From Terfezia claveryi (taxonomy: Eukaryota > Ascomycota > Pezizomycetes > Pezizales > Pezizaceae), in contig WHUX01000163.1 in the NCBI GenBank assembly GCA_015179025.1, positions 1-64,000 on the forward strand: a stretch of 64,000 bases of DNA. Direction: 5' to 3'. Under the pieces are notes generated by a model, which was given only the letters and a program-made list of their open reading frames with translations, was not told where the DNA came from and ran no database searches. The translations under genes and the position numbers were made by a program. Below are positions 43,895 to 54,628 of the stretch, one piece after another; the first letter of the stretch is position 1, and the number at the start of each line of letters is the position of its first letter.

Positions 43895-44615
43895 TGCATG
43901 CAATTCATGCTTCCGCTGGCTCTAGATATTGGTGTTTTGCATGCTTTTGCTAGCTCTAGGTATTGGTGTTTTGCATGCTTCCACTGGTGCTATATATTGG
44001 TGTTTTGCATGCTTCCGCTGGCGCTATATATTGGTGTTTTTCATGCTTCCGCTGGCTCTGTATATTGGTTTTTTCATGCTTTCGCCAGCTCTAGATATTG
44101 GTGTGTTTCATGCTAGGAAGCATGACGGAAGTGGACGCTACGTGATGCAGACTGAGGCAGATGATTTCTCATATGGACGCGGATATACAGGCTAAGAAGG
44201 ACCCCCGATTGCAGGCCCCAATTGCAGGCTCATATGGATACGGATATCTAGGCTAAGAAAGAACCCCAATTGCATACTCATATGGATGTGGATATCCAGA
44301 CTAATAGGGACCCCTGATCGCAGGCTAATAGGGACCCCCGATCGCAGGCTAATAGGGACCCCCGATTGCAGGCTCAAGGACATAAACGCCAGCTTGGTGA
44401 GTTGTCAATGGTACAAAAACTTGCTCGTTTCGTGGTGCACACTGTAGAAGCGGCGATTCTAGGCAATTAGTATTCCCAATCCTCCGCTTACCCAATCCCT
44501 CGCTTACTCAATCCCCCGCTTGCTTAATCCCCATACCCACTTGCTTAATCCCCCGCTTGCTCAATCCTCATATCCACTTGCTCAATCCCCCGCTTGCTTA
44601 ACATCCTGCTAGCTC
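43895..44615 (+). repeat. Three additional tandem arrays in C'
   Basis: A roughly 34-bp unit 'gctctagatattggtgtttt' plus 'gcatgcttccgctg' in six or seven copies (43895-44115). A 24-bp unit GGCTAATAGGGACCCCCGAT in four to five copies (44200-44375). A 16-17-bp unit 'tcccccgcttgctcaa' in about eight copies (44470-44605). The outer C has only the single-copy forms. Confidence 0.8.
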
Positions 44616-45639
44616 TTATATTGAATTCGTACATGGGTGTGGCCCTGATCCAGTATGACAATGGGCATCTCCGATGTTCTTTGACCAAATGTTGCTACAA
44701 AATTACCTTCATATCGGATATGTCCCTATTTAGTAATTTTAATGTCGCTGTGGCCGCTGTGGTGTTGTGGTAAATCCTTGTTGCTATCCGTGACATTGAA
44801 CAATTTAATCCCGTAACGGCCTGGTCCGTTGCGATATCCAGTCCATACCGGTATGGACCGGGCCATACCGGTATGGCCCGGATCCCGGAACGGACCAGAA
44901 CATATATATGCGAGAAACTCGTGCTTTTGGAGACATATAGAGAAATGCATACATTCGCGGGCATATATATATATATATGTGCGAGAAACTCGTGCTTTGG
45001 GAGTCATATATATATATATGCGAGAAACTCGTGCTTTTGGAGACATATAGAGAAATGCATACATTCGCGGGCATATATATATATATATGTGCGAGAAACT
45101 CGTGCTTTTGGAGACATATATATATATATGCGAGAAACTCGTGCTTTTGGAGACATATAGAGAAATGCATGCATTCGCGGGCATATATATATATATATGT
45201 GCGAGAAACTCGTGCTTTGGGAGTCATATATATATATATGCGAGAAACTCGTGCTTTTGGAGACATATAGAGAAATGCATACATTCGCGGGCATATATAT
45301 ATATATATGTGCGAGAAACTCGTGCTTTTGGAGACATATATATATATATGCGAGAAACTCGTGCTTTTGGAGACATATAGAGAAATGCATGCATTCGCGG
45401 GCATATATATATATATATGTGCGAGAAACTCGTGCTTTGGGAGTCATATATATATATATGCGAGAAACTCGTGCTTTTGGAGACATATAGAGAAATGCAT
45501 GCATTCGCGGGCATATATATATATATGTCTCCAAAAGCACGAGTTTCTCGCACATTATATATATATATGCCCGCGAATGCATGTTTCTCTATATGTCTCC
45601 AAAAGCACGAGTTTCTCGCACATATATATATATATATGC

Positions 45640-46528
45640 CCGCGAATGCATGAATTCCTACGAAACATATCACAAAGCGTGAACTACGCACATATCTCGA
45701 TACAACGACTACGATTTCCCAATATGACTATTACCAGGCCAGGCATTGAAGAGTACGGCACCCGCGGGCGAAAGGGGGCTGAGCGCCATTGATCACTGTC
45801 TTGCCACTTCTCTTGTTATCCCTTATCTCATTGTCTTCGGAAAGTCTAAATTGTCGGCCTTAGCAGTCGGCCTTGGCAACTATGGTTTTCCTGTATATAT
45901 ACCTCCCTTCCCCGCGCATTTTCCCTTCGTTCTATATCCCAGCACATTATGGCGAGCATTAGAGCAATTAATAGAGCGAGTATGAGAGCGAGTATTGGAG
46001 CGAGTATTAAGGCGAGTATTAGAGCGAGTATTAGGGCGAGTATTAGAGCGAGTATTAGGGCGAGTATTAGAGCGAGTATTGGAGCGAGTATTAGAGCATT
46101 GGAGCGAGTATTAGAGCGAGTATTACAGCGATTGCATTTTCTATATATATATCTATTGCTCAATACTTCTGTGTATATAATTATTAGCGAATACAATGGA
46201 TATTTCTGCTGCGTGCATATTCAATGGCCGCAATAGCGGCTACGTAGCTGGCTGGTGATAGAGCGTCGTAGATGCAAGCTGGTAGCGGGTGTGCATTGTA
46301 GAAGAGAGCGATTTGGGGCCCTGGTTCACCAACGCCAGACGTGGAACCTATAGCGTTGGGGACGAGCAGCCCATCTCATATTGCGTCCCGACGCTGGTGC
46401 GCACGAGTGTTGCGTCCCGACGCTGGTGCACCAAGCGTTTGGCGTCCTGATTGTAAGTTCCTGTCCCATGCGTCCTGTGCGTCGGACGCACAGGAAGACA
46501 CATGACGCGAATATTTTTTTTGCTGATG
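45640..46528 (-). repeat. A2 right inverted arm
   Basis: Inverted partner of 38037-39010. The inner part holds the module GGCCTTGGC ... CCTGTATATATA (45869-45901) and the 12-bp GAGCGAGTATTA repeats (45955-46130). Near the end there are two copies of 'gttgcgtcccgacgctggtgc', fewer than in A1. Confidence 0.85.
45949..46236 (+). CDS. ASIR-repeat open frame in A2 right arm
   Basis: ATG about 50 nt past TATATATA. 95 codons: MASIRAINRASM, about ten tetrads ASIR/ASIG/ASIK, then LERVLERVLQRL and a hydrophobic tail LYIYLLLN. A1 has an earlier stop. Unknown family; possibly not translated. Confidence 0.25.
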   Translation: MASIRAINRASMRASIGASIKASIRASIRASIRASIRASIRASIGASIRALERVLERVLQRLHFLYIYLLLNTSVYIIISEYNGYFCCVHIQWPQ

Positions 46529-46726
46529 AATAAGTTGGGTGTGCGTAAGGAAATATAAGAAGATATGAATATTTATGCCATCCCGGAACGGCCTGGGTAA
46601 TCTCGCAATCTCGCAACGGCCCGGTCCACACCGGTATGGGGGGCCATACCGGTATGGCCTGGGCAATCCTGGAACGGCCCGGTCCATACCGGTATGGCCT
46701 GGAATCCCGGAACGGACCAGAACATA

Positions 46727-46970
46727 TATATATAAGCCGCAAACGCTTGATTTTTATGCATATATATAAGCCACGAATGTATGACTTCCATGTATATATA
46801 CAAGCCGCGAATGCACGAATTCCATGTATATATATAAGCCGCGAATGCATGATTTCCATGTATATATATAAGCCGTGAATGCATGAATTTCATGTATATA
46901 TATAAGCCACGAATGCACAAATTCCATGTATATATATAAGCCGGGAATGCACGAATTTCATGTATATATG
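46727..46970 (-). repeat. Tandem palindromic units in D, right arm
   Basis: Seven copies of 'tatatataagccgcgaatgc' plus 'acgaattccatg', the inverted partner of the array at 35845-36053. Confidence 0.85.
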
Positions 46971-47155
46971 GCCGGCGAAGCTAGGATGCTAGCCTGTTCC
47001 CTGTAACAAAAGGGCTTGGCGAGTACTCGCGAGTAGCCAGCAAGTCGGCGCGAGCTGGCTTCTCATAGATTGCCATCGGCGCGAGTCGGCGTCGAGTAGG
47101 AAAAATAGTTGGCAAACTCGCCTCGACTCGGGCCGATGCGCACACTATTTATTGG

Positions 47156-47236
47156 TGAGTCCTGAACTGTCTACTAAGATCTTGGGAGAAAATACAGAAT
47201 ATATAGTAATTAAGCCAGAATGAGAGATGAGTATTA
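47156..47236 (+). pseudogene. G8 protease segment between D and E
   Basis: 81 bp of G8 reading SPELSTKILGENTEYIVIKPE, linking ILLNCRAICSL (before D) to the protease text after E. This continuity supports the assignment of both D and E as insertions in one open reading frame. Confidence 0.6.
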
Positions 47237-49481
47237 GTATCACTAACTGCGTAACGATCGACAACCACGTGGTGATCGACATAAACCCCTACCCCTAATG
47301 CAGTAATCTCTTAATATATCCACTAACCCTTGCAATATCCCGGCAATAAAAACAATGAATATAGGCTAAAAAAACTCAAAAAAAACAAATATCATACTCT
47401 CAATATACCCAAATTTATCCTGATTCCGCTATAGCTACCAAACCCTCAATACCTTCCACAACCCCCCCTCTACTATGACCACCCCAACCACCCCGACCAC
47501 GGGGCCTACCACGACCTCTACTAGCAGCCATAGGCTCCCCATATGTTCTTTCTATCAGATCCATTAGTATCAGCTTAAGTGGATTAGTAGATATAGAGAT
47601 ATACCTACTACAAAGTATCATAAATGACATTGTATTCTCCAACCTGCGCAAATCAGCCTCCTCGGTATCAAACTTTGAGCGTTTTGTGGCTCTCAATCGA
47701 GCTATTTTTCCACGGCCACGCCCCCTAGTACCCAGAGCACCCCCCCTTGTACTTTTTGATCGCACAGGTACTTCCTTTACTTCCTTATCTTTCTTTTCTT
47801 TGGCCAACCTCCGTGCTTCTCGGTTTGCAGCCTTACCAGCCTCAAGAGCACTAGCTGTTGCAATCCGAGCCTTTTCACTCTCAATATAGGCTCGATCAAG
47901 AGTGTGGGGGCCCTGGATTCGCTTTGTTGATCGAGGCTTTACCTTCTTGCCATTTCGAAGCTGTTTGAGCCCTTGAGAGGCAGGATCGATAACCTGGTAC
48001 TGAATTACTCGCTTTTTGAGATGATTGAGGCCTTCTTCGACAGTTGCTCTTGAGTGGGGGGTCATAGTTAATTTTGAGAGGGTTGACCGTATACTAGCCA
48101 CTTTAACTGGGGTTGAGAGAGCCTGAGTGGCGGGAGGGTCCAAAAAGCTGATAGCAATAGCATTCTTCGCAGCAACTCGATCAAGCACTTCCTCCGGTCG
48201 AAGTGGCCATATTCCAGTGGCTTCAAATCCACTAATAATATTGGATTTAGTAAGCGCTCGATCACGCGCAATGCAAAGGCAATTCTAGAACTTCGGCTTT
48301 CCAAATGGCTTTCTAAGATTGTCATATATGAAGTTCTGGAGGGTAGTGCAGTACGCTTGTGATAGCGGCCCAAAACATGCTATATCTAAAGGCTGCATTA
48401 GGTGTGTTGAATGTGGTGGAAGACAATATATGACAATACCATAGTCAAGACCGTATTCAACAACAGGGTAAGCAACATGGCTACTATGACCATCCACAAT
48501 GAGCATGCGCCAAATAGAGGGCTGCGGAGGTTTAGTATAGGGATCAAAATGCTTGGATATATAATCCAAGCCAAGCTCATCATCCATATAGCCACTAAGT
48601 GACCAACTAAAGGTTGCAGGCCTTGTATCATCAGTGGTATACCATCCATCACAATGAACCTTATTCGCCCATACAATAAATGGTGGTATCACATGACCTG
48701 TAGCACTGATTGTCTCAAGTGAGGAGCAAAACTCTCAATTTCTATCAGTTAATACAACTTTACTACGGCTATTGGCACCAGCACAGACTATTGTCTTCTG
48801 TCGACCCACTGCCAGACCTATGATAATGCCCTTTTTATTACAGTTCCATAGGTATTCGGGACTAATTTTGTACTGCCGCATGAGACTCTGTAGTGTACGA
48901 TACCATTTAGCTTGCTCCTCTAATGTTGCAGCAACCTTAGCTCGAGTCTTCTCCAGATATTAACAATACTTTAGCTTAACACTAGGATGTCGGGAAAGGA
49001 AACGCTCAGCCCAATAGATACCAGGAATAATTTTCTCATGAAGACTGCGAGCTTGCAGCATCCAGATAGCCATCGATACTAGCATTAGCAGTGTGACAGG
49101 GAAGTAGAGGTCACTCATCCTTCCACACTAGTCAACGATCGCTTCCTCTTCACTACCAGAGAGAAGTTGCTGTGATTGCCGAGCCTTAGATCATGGTGCT
49201 TGTACCCCCTAGCACCTCCGTCGCAGTGTTGTAGGATTCACTCCGAATGCCTTAGCTACTTTAGCCTTAGACTCCTTGGGGTGTTTGCAAGCATAGTCTA
49301 CTGCTCGTGTTAGTTGTGAATCGTGCAACTTGACCTCTAGTTGTAGCTCTTTAATCTTTTTGGAGGTTTTTGGCACCATGGTGTTGATATCGGTTGCCTA
49401 GTGCGGACAGCGATATCCGTGCGGGGTTTGGGGGAAAAGCGATCGTCACGTGGGTGCCGATCGTTACGCAGTTAGTGATAC
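47237..49481 (-). mobile_element. pogo/Fot1-like DNA transposon E
   Basis: 2245 bp with TIR GTATCACTAACTGCGTAACG at both ends and TA on each side (47235-47236, 49482-49483). It carries one transposase frame on the minus strand. Inserted in G8. Confidence 0.9.
47415..49379 (-). pseudogene. Transposase of E (pogo/Tc1-mariner, DDE_1), stop-ridden
   Basis: A single frame of 655 codons from ATG at 49379 to 47415 with at least five stops (at 49209, 49128, 48960, 48735 and 48285) but no visible frameshift. N-terminus: psq/CENP-B type helix-turn-helix (AVDYACKHPKESKAKVAKAF, then GVNPTTLRRR). DDE domain: the first Asp has become Asn (NCNKKG where related enzymes have NMDEKG), the second is kept in MLIVDGHSSH, the third in LPPHSTHLMQPLD. 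The C-terminal tail is basic with an AT-hook-like RGRGRPRGRGG. All changes fit G:C to A:T decay. Inactive. Confidence 0.9.
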
Positions 49482-50030
49482 TACTGGAATTACAGGAAAA
49501 AGTACCATAGAAGAGTAAGTGAAAATAGTTATTGACTTAGGAAAAGGAGTGGTAGCAGAGTATACCTTACTAATTTGCAAAGTGGGTAGGGCCTATGAGG
49601 TTTTGCTGGGGAAGCTATTCCTGGCTATAATTGATACCAAAGTCAGTATGTACTATGATTATATCAAAGTTCTAAGAATGAATAGTCTACCTATACTTCT
49701 AAAGGGAAGGAGATATATAGAAGACCATAAATGGATATTTTCGGAGACTACCAAAAGTAAGAAAGGCCTAATCTATGCTAGTGCTAACTACAACCCATAT
49801 ACAGTAAAGTATCTAAAGGTAACCTCTTAAGTACTAGCATATATATTAGCCATTTGGGTAGAGGTTGAAGATCAACCAGTTGATAGCTACAGGTGAGCAG
49901 ATGAAGGGGTTGAGATTGAAAATAGATTAGCCTTGAAAGAGAGAATGCAGAAGACTATTTCACAATTCTTTGCCAGAGTGGGGAAACTAACAAAGTAAAG
50001 AATAGCAAGGCCTTAGGCAGGAAACCTGGT
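49482..50030 (+). pseudogene. G8 protease remnant
   Basis: Open at 49519-49830: VKIVIDLGKGVVAEYTLLIC, YEVLLGKLFLAIIDTKVSM and YIKVL, the pattern of the C-terminal half of retropepsin-like domains (ILG..FL). Preceded by GKSTIEE. Followed by stop-rich sequence leading to RT. Confidence 0.55.
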
Positions 50031-50439
50031 ATTGAGAAAGTTTGAGTTATAGCATGTTTATTAAGTATTTAATAATGTGATTGTCAAATAGTACAACAGT
50101 ATGAAGAACTTGAATGAGTTGAAGGTGAAGATATTTTTAATAATATGCCTATTAGAATAAATGCATAGATTAAGAATATGGTTATTAGAGATATTATCTA
50201 GAAGGTTAATTTAGAGGGAGTATCAGAGATACAACAAATATGACTATACCGGATATTGGAAGAAATCAGGCCATAAGTAGCCACTAACATGCTTTAGATG
50301 AAATATATATATATCCACAAATACTAGATTTAGCTAAAAAAAGATACAAGAACTAAGGTCCAAAATTAAAAAGTTCGGTTAGTATATAAAGAGCGGGAAT
50401 AGTTGGTAGGCTATTGGGCTAAGCTGGAGAAAGTTAATT

Positions 50440-51110
50440 TGATATCATGTATTTGAGAAACAGAAATATCATTAGATATCAAACTAGCTATCAAGTATAA
50501 CTCAGCAGATCTGTTTAGACTCTATATTAACTATATCTTCTTAAACTCGATTTCAGAGAAGAGAGTTGGCCAATTAAGAGGCCTAGATAAGGTACTACAA
50601 GTCTTAGTAAGAAGGCTTGTCTATAGTAGTATTAATAGGTTCTTAGAGTATTACTGCATACTAATAGATCATGACTCAATATACTTGACAGTGTTTATAG
50701 TACCAAGAGAAAGAGCACTAGTTTAGAATTATATGCCTTTTGGATTATAGTATATCTCAGGTACATATTCAGATTTTATGTATATAGTTTTTAGAGATAT
50801 AGTTAGGCCTAACCTATAGTTCTACTTAGACAATCTTAATATAGTAAGTGGATAACCACGAGGTCAGCTGGATAAAGCTATTGATGATCAGCTAAACTTA
50901 TTAAAATTTGTAGTTTTTCCAAGGTACTGGAAAGCAAATACCTCTATCAACTTAAGAAAATCACTTCTACTTAAATAGATACTGAAGATATTAGGGTATA
51001 TAGTATCTCAGAAAGGAATCTCTAAATCACTGGAATTAGTAGATAAGTTTTCTACCTTATTCAAAAAACTACTTACTAGTACAAAAGATATCAAATGGGG
51101 CTTAGCTGCA
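50440..51110 (+). pseudogene. G8 reverse transcriptase remnant
   Basis: Readable through stops: FRLYINYIFLNSISEKRV, DHDSIYLTVFIVP, NYMPFGL, FRDIVRPNL and FYLDNLNIV. The last is YxDD with Asp changed to Asn. ILKILGYIVSQKGI matches the motif LGHIVS.GI of gypsy RT. Family 1 and R2 are clearly different sequences. Confidence 0.65.
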
Positions 51111-51329
51111 ATTCGGTAGCTAGTGAAATTCATTCTAAGCCTATCTGACAAAACCAAGTTTATGAGTAAGAAACTATGAAAGTGGAAGGGTAGAGTTAGA
51201 GTAGGTATACAGCTAGGCCTGAAAGGTAGAAAGGGCAAAAGAATGCTAGGGAAAGACTATATTTTGAGTAGATAGAAGAAGATTAGTTGAGAATAATAGA
51301 ATTGGTTATGGATATCTAAATGAATATTA

Positions 51330-51830
51330 CTCTATAGGTGTTCGACCTAGAATATCCAGTAGTAATAATATTTGATGTAAGCCCATGAGTGATTTTGTGT
51401 ATTATCGGGTAGCTGGCTGGCAAGGACAGTGATGTTAACCTTTGTAAGGATAGCAATATCACTCTAATAGATCAGTATCAAATAGTTATACCTTCTATAT
51501 TCTTGTTAAAGGCACGCAACAAAACTCTAGAAAAGTGGACCCAAACTAAGAAGGAAGCATATACAGTATGCTACTTCACTAGTATGAATCGGTATCTTCT
51601 ATATGGAACTTGAATTTTCTTTTATACAGATTGCTAGTATTTGACTTATATCTATAACTTGAGATCTACTAATAATAAGATAAATCGGTGGGTACTGGCT
51701 TCGCAAAAGTTTGACTTCACTATTTATTATATACTAGGTTAGACCCTTATCTTACCAGACACCTTGTCTAGAGTACTAGAAGAACTGCTAGAGGAGGTAG
51801 AGAGAGTAGAATAGGAAAACCTTAAGCAAG
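51330..51830 (+). pseudogene. G8 RNase H remnant
   Basis: Contains FDLEYPVVIIFDVSP (first catalytic Asp region), KARNKTLEKWTQTKKEAYTV (the S/R..L...E.NY..T.KE.LA motif), FFYTDC*YLTYIYNL and ILPDTLSRVLEELLEE, the LPDALSR signature at the end of gypsy RNase H. Confidence 0.65.
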
Positions 51831-52079
51831 CTAATGAGAAAGAGTGAGCTAGTAAGAAAGTAGCAATAGAGGAAGTGTTTGTAGTGGAAAGATCATGAAA
51901 TAGCTGGAGGTTGGGAATTAAGAGATTTCTTTTGTCTGGTAATTTTGCAGGTGATTAGGAAAGTGTTGATAGGGCTAGAATTCGGAAAATAGTAAGGTAG
52001 TATAGAATCAAAAAGAATATGAGTAGACTCATGTTAGAAGGATATGATAGTATTTGAAGAGTAGTCCCTATATAAAACT

Positions 52080-52931
52080 AGATTTCTACTCTTTTAACAG
52101 TATTACATGATTCTATATATATTGGCTATTATACAGCAGAAATTACTTACCAAAAGATATTAAAAGCAGGATATGCTTAGCCATCAATAATCTAAGACTG
52201 CCGACAATATTATATGTCTTGCAAAATATGTCAAAAATATCAGGATTTGGTAGATTTCCCAGTTGAGCCACTTAGACCTATTATTATGCTCGAGCCTTTT
52301 GAGATGGTTACTATTGATTATGCAGGACTATTTGAACCATTTGGAGGACATATCTATACCTTGGTAATAATTGAGAATATGACTAGCTTCTTGGATCTGG
52401 TATCTTGAAAGTCTGCAACAGGAGAAGCTACTGTGTAGATACTGAATGTATATTGCACTAGATATAGGTTTCCAAGAGTCATATATACAGACAGAGGGCA
52501 TCACTTCCATAACTATGAATACATGGAATGGGTAGAAGAGAATAGAGTCCGATGGGTATTTGTAGGCCCAGGAATGGCAAAAATACAAGAAAAAGTAGAG
52601 AGAGCTATTCGGTCAGTTATACGGTCTATAGCTAAGCTTGTAAACCAAGATCCAAAGGCCTGAAAAAAGCTTCTTCAACCTACACAGTTCTCCTTCAACT
52701 CGAAAATTGGTCAATTTGGTTATTCACCTTTTCAGCTACTATACGGATACTAGCCGAGGTCAGCTATCCAGAACCTGGTATTGCCAATAGAGGTAGGGAG
52801 GTATAAGGACAAAATGGTATTCCTTAAGAATGAGAAGTTGGACAAAATTAGACACTTGGCAACCAAAAGATAACTGAAGGCTTGAGAATACCATGTCAAA
52901 CAATACCAGGCCAAACTGAGGGATCATCACT
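52080..52931 (+). pseudogene. G8 integrase, first part
   Basis: Zinc-binding end CRQYYMSCKICQKYQDL (about 52198-52245), then the catalytic core: MVTIDYAGLFEPFGGHIY (Asp 1), VIYTDRGHHFHNYEYMEW (Asp 2), KIQEKVERAIR (Glu). FSFNSKIGQFGYSPFQLLYG is the usual follow-up. All three acidic residues are still there although the frame is full of stops. Cut at 52931 by element I. Confidence 0.75.
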
Positions 52932-54014
52932 CACTGTGGTTCATTTGGTCAGGTCTTAAAAGTGAGACCAAAAGAGGTTTCGCATCAACAATTGTATGGG
53001 AAACCTCCAAAGGTCTACTTGGAAACTTTTGGTGGTTTTAGATAAACCTTTTGAGGTTTCAAACAAAACTTTGTTTAGGTTTTGCGTATTATGGTCTCCG
53101 TCTTATGAAAACTTTACATAGGTCTCACTAGTGAAGTCACTGCTGGGGCTCGTGACAGAAGCCAATGCAAAATCTCATGTAAATTCACTGCACGGAAACC
53201 TGACAAAGGACTCGAATAGAAGCCAATGTAATATCTCATGTAAATTTACCCTACGGAAACCTGGCAAAGGGCTCGAATAGAAGCCATATAAATGTCTCGT
53301 ATGAATTTAAATTTAATCCTACAGAAACCTAGCAAAAGACTCCAATAGAAGCAAAAAATAAGTCTCAAAGCAAATTCAAATTTAACCCTATGGAAACCTA
53401 GCAAAAGACTCCAATAGAAGCAAAAAAAAAGTCTCATGTAAATATAAAATCAAACCTACAGAAACCTAGCAAAAGACTAGAATAGAAGCAAAATATATAT
53501 AAATTTGAAGCACTTAGGAAAGTAAATGATAGAACCAAATACTATATGCTTAATACAAAGACCTTGGATACAGGGCAAAGAGAGTGCGAGAGATCGAGGT
53601 ATATATACAGGAGGCCTCGAAGAGCCAAGGCCGACAGCAAAATAAACTTCCCGATGAAAATATCAGATAACGAGATAGATAACAACGACAGATACAAGTA
53701 GCTTCTCTTAAAATGAAACCTTAATAGGGTCTCTGCAGAGAAGAAAACCTTAATAGGGTCTCTGTAGAGAAGGAAACCTTAATAGGGTCTCACGATGTCA
53801 CTAAGGCCTCCCCAAAGTCTCAAACTATTCTCCATAGCCTTTTTGAAGGTCTCAACTTGCTTGAAAGTCTCACTTCGGTTCAAAGGTTTCACGGCTAAGC
53901 CTCAGCAGGTCTAACTTGGCCGAAAACTCGCGACTTAGACCTAAACTTGGACTAAAGTTGAAACTTTTAATTAAGTTTACTATGGGCGCCCATATTAACT
54001 AATGAACCACAGTG
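52932..54014. mobile_element. TIR element I with CACTGTGG ends
   Basis: 1083 bp, perfect 14-bp TIR CACTGTGGTTCATT, flanked by CACT (52928-52931 and 54015-54018). Removing the element and one CACT restores the integrase text of G8 (DHHYLIGDLVLF). No coding capacity. It holds two tandem arrays: about 60-bp units with 'gaaacctagcaaaagactcc' (53130-53490) and three copies of 'gaaaccttaatagggtctct' (53716-53790). Also a reversed TATA module at 53598-53635. Confidence 0.8.
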
Positions 54015-54219
54015 CACTACCTTATTGGCGATTTGGTACTGTTCCAAAACTATGCTAAGAGGCATAAGCCTGGGAGTCCATGGGAAGATAGATGGAATGG
54101 ACCATTACGAATCACGTATATCACATCGAAGGGGAAGATTGACTTCCAAACGACCAATGGGACGATACATAAAGGTTGGCATACAGACCAAGTGAAGCCG
54201 TTTATTCTGAGGGAATAGG
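54015..54219 (+). pseudogene. G8 integrase C-terminal part
   Basis: Continues the integrase after I: HYLIGDLVLFQNYAKRHKPG, PWEDRWNGPLRITYI and WHTDQVKPFILRE to TAG at about 54217. The GDLVL and W.GP.RI motifs are those of the gypsy integrase C-terminal (GPY/F) module. No chromodomain follows. Confidence 0.75.
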
Positions 54220-54405
54220 CGGTACAGGATTAGCTGAGGGAATTGGTGGTACGGGATTTATGAGAATAGGTTGGACGATTTAAGCGGAAAAAGGCAATAG
54301 CCTCATCTCTTCTCTCTAATATGTTGTGTGTTTGTTTAGTAGCTCTAGAGCTTTGTGGTTACGGGACGGTCAGGATGATACCTAACCATCCCTGATGAAG
54401 GGGGG

Positions 54406-54628
54406 TGTTACGGGCTGATATTTGCCCGATAATGAGGCCCGTGGATCGGGTGTTTATTTTAAGCTTTCCGAGTTGTTTGCATTAGATAGATAACGTTACT
54501 AGCTTAGTTTAGTGTCAGGCCTACGAGGAGGTGGCTATAAAGGCCCCTTCAGTTGTACCTAGAGACGGGGACGGAAAAAAGAACGAAAAAATCATCGTCA
54601 TCGAGATTGAGAGCAAGAAGGAGTCACA
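54406..54628 (+). repeat. Probable 3' LTR of G8 (end uncertain)
   Basis: Starts TGTTACGGGC right after the polypurine run GATGAAGGGGGG (54394-54405). A CTATAAA box lies at 54534-54540. The right edge is placed at a CACA at 54628 only by guess; no second LTR exists for comparison. Confidence 0.5.

Larger units (their letters stand above)
42631..44901. mobile_element. TIR element C', second copy of C inside A2
   Basis: TIR GTTCTGGTCCGTTCCGGGAT at 42631 and its inverse ending at 44901. ATATATAT on both sides. Reverse orientation compared with C. It holds the uninterrupted target site of A2 (42762-42780). Three tandem arrays at 43885-44610 are not present in the outer copy. Confidence 0.85.
38037..46528. 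mobile_element. Large foldback element A2 (complete, CATCAG type)
   Basis: Ends CATCAGCAAAAAGAAATATG and, inverted, CATCAGCAAAAAAAATATTC. Flanks end in AA (38035-38036) and begin AA (46529-46530). The empty site survives in C' (42762-42780), 'ggttaggccaaataagttgg' on the reverse strand, which proves a 2-bp AA duplication and exact ends. Arms (38037-about 39010 and about 45640-46528) flank 110-bp arrays. The LINE fragment 40445-42025 and C' 42631-44901 sit in the array. A1 is a second copy. Confidence 0.85.
36054..46723. mobile_element. TIR element C, outer copy
   Basis: TIR GTTCTGGTCCGTTCC at both ends. Flanks ATGTATAT (36046-36053) and ATATATAT (46724-46731) give a probable 8-bp duplication inside the D array. 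Subterminal palindrome CCATACCGGTATGG occurs several times (36085, 46635 region). The interior has a 24-bp minisatellite and stretches homologous to H. It is interrupted by A2 at 38037-46528. No transposase is encoded. Confidence 0.75.
35662..47147. mobile_element. hAT-like non-autonomous element D (nested host)
   Basis: Ends TAGCATGCGCACCGAGTCGA and, inverted, TAGTGTGCGCATCGG. Flanked by TTCATTGG (35654-35661) and TTTATTGG (47148-47155), an 8-bp duplication with one C-to-T difference, as in hAT elements. Its own sequence is only about 0.8 kb (35662-36053 and 46724-47147): GC-rich inverted arms and tandem palindromic units. The rest is element C and what C contains. No transposase. Confidence 0.75.
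35199..54628 (+). mobile_element. Decayed third gypsy-like element G8, host of a deep nest
   Basis: The element's own sequence lies at 35199-35661, 47156-47236, 49482-52931 and 54015-about 54628. Joining these in mind restores the order protease, RT, RNase H, integrase, polypurine tract, LTR start. It is very AT-rich with stops throughout. D, E and I interrupt it. Its 5' LTR was not found; the sequence left of 35199 is the LTR of G7. Confidence 0.7.

Noticed and set aside
38037..46528. A2 as a Helitron or Maverick
   Set aside because: It has inverted ends and a 2-bp duplication, and lacks Rep/helicase, DNA polymerase and integrase genes.
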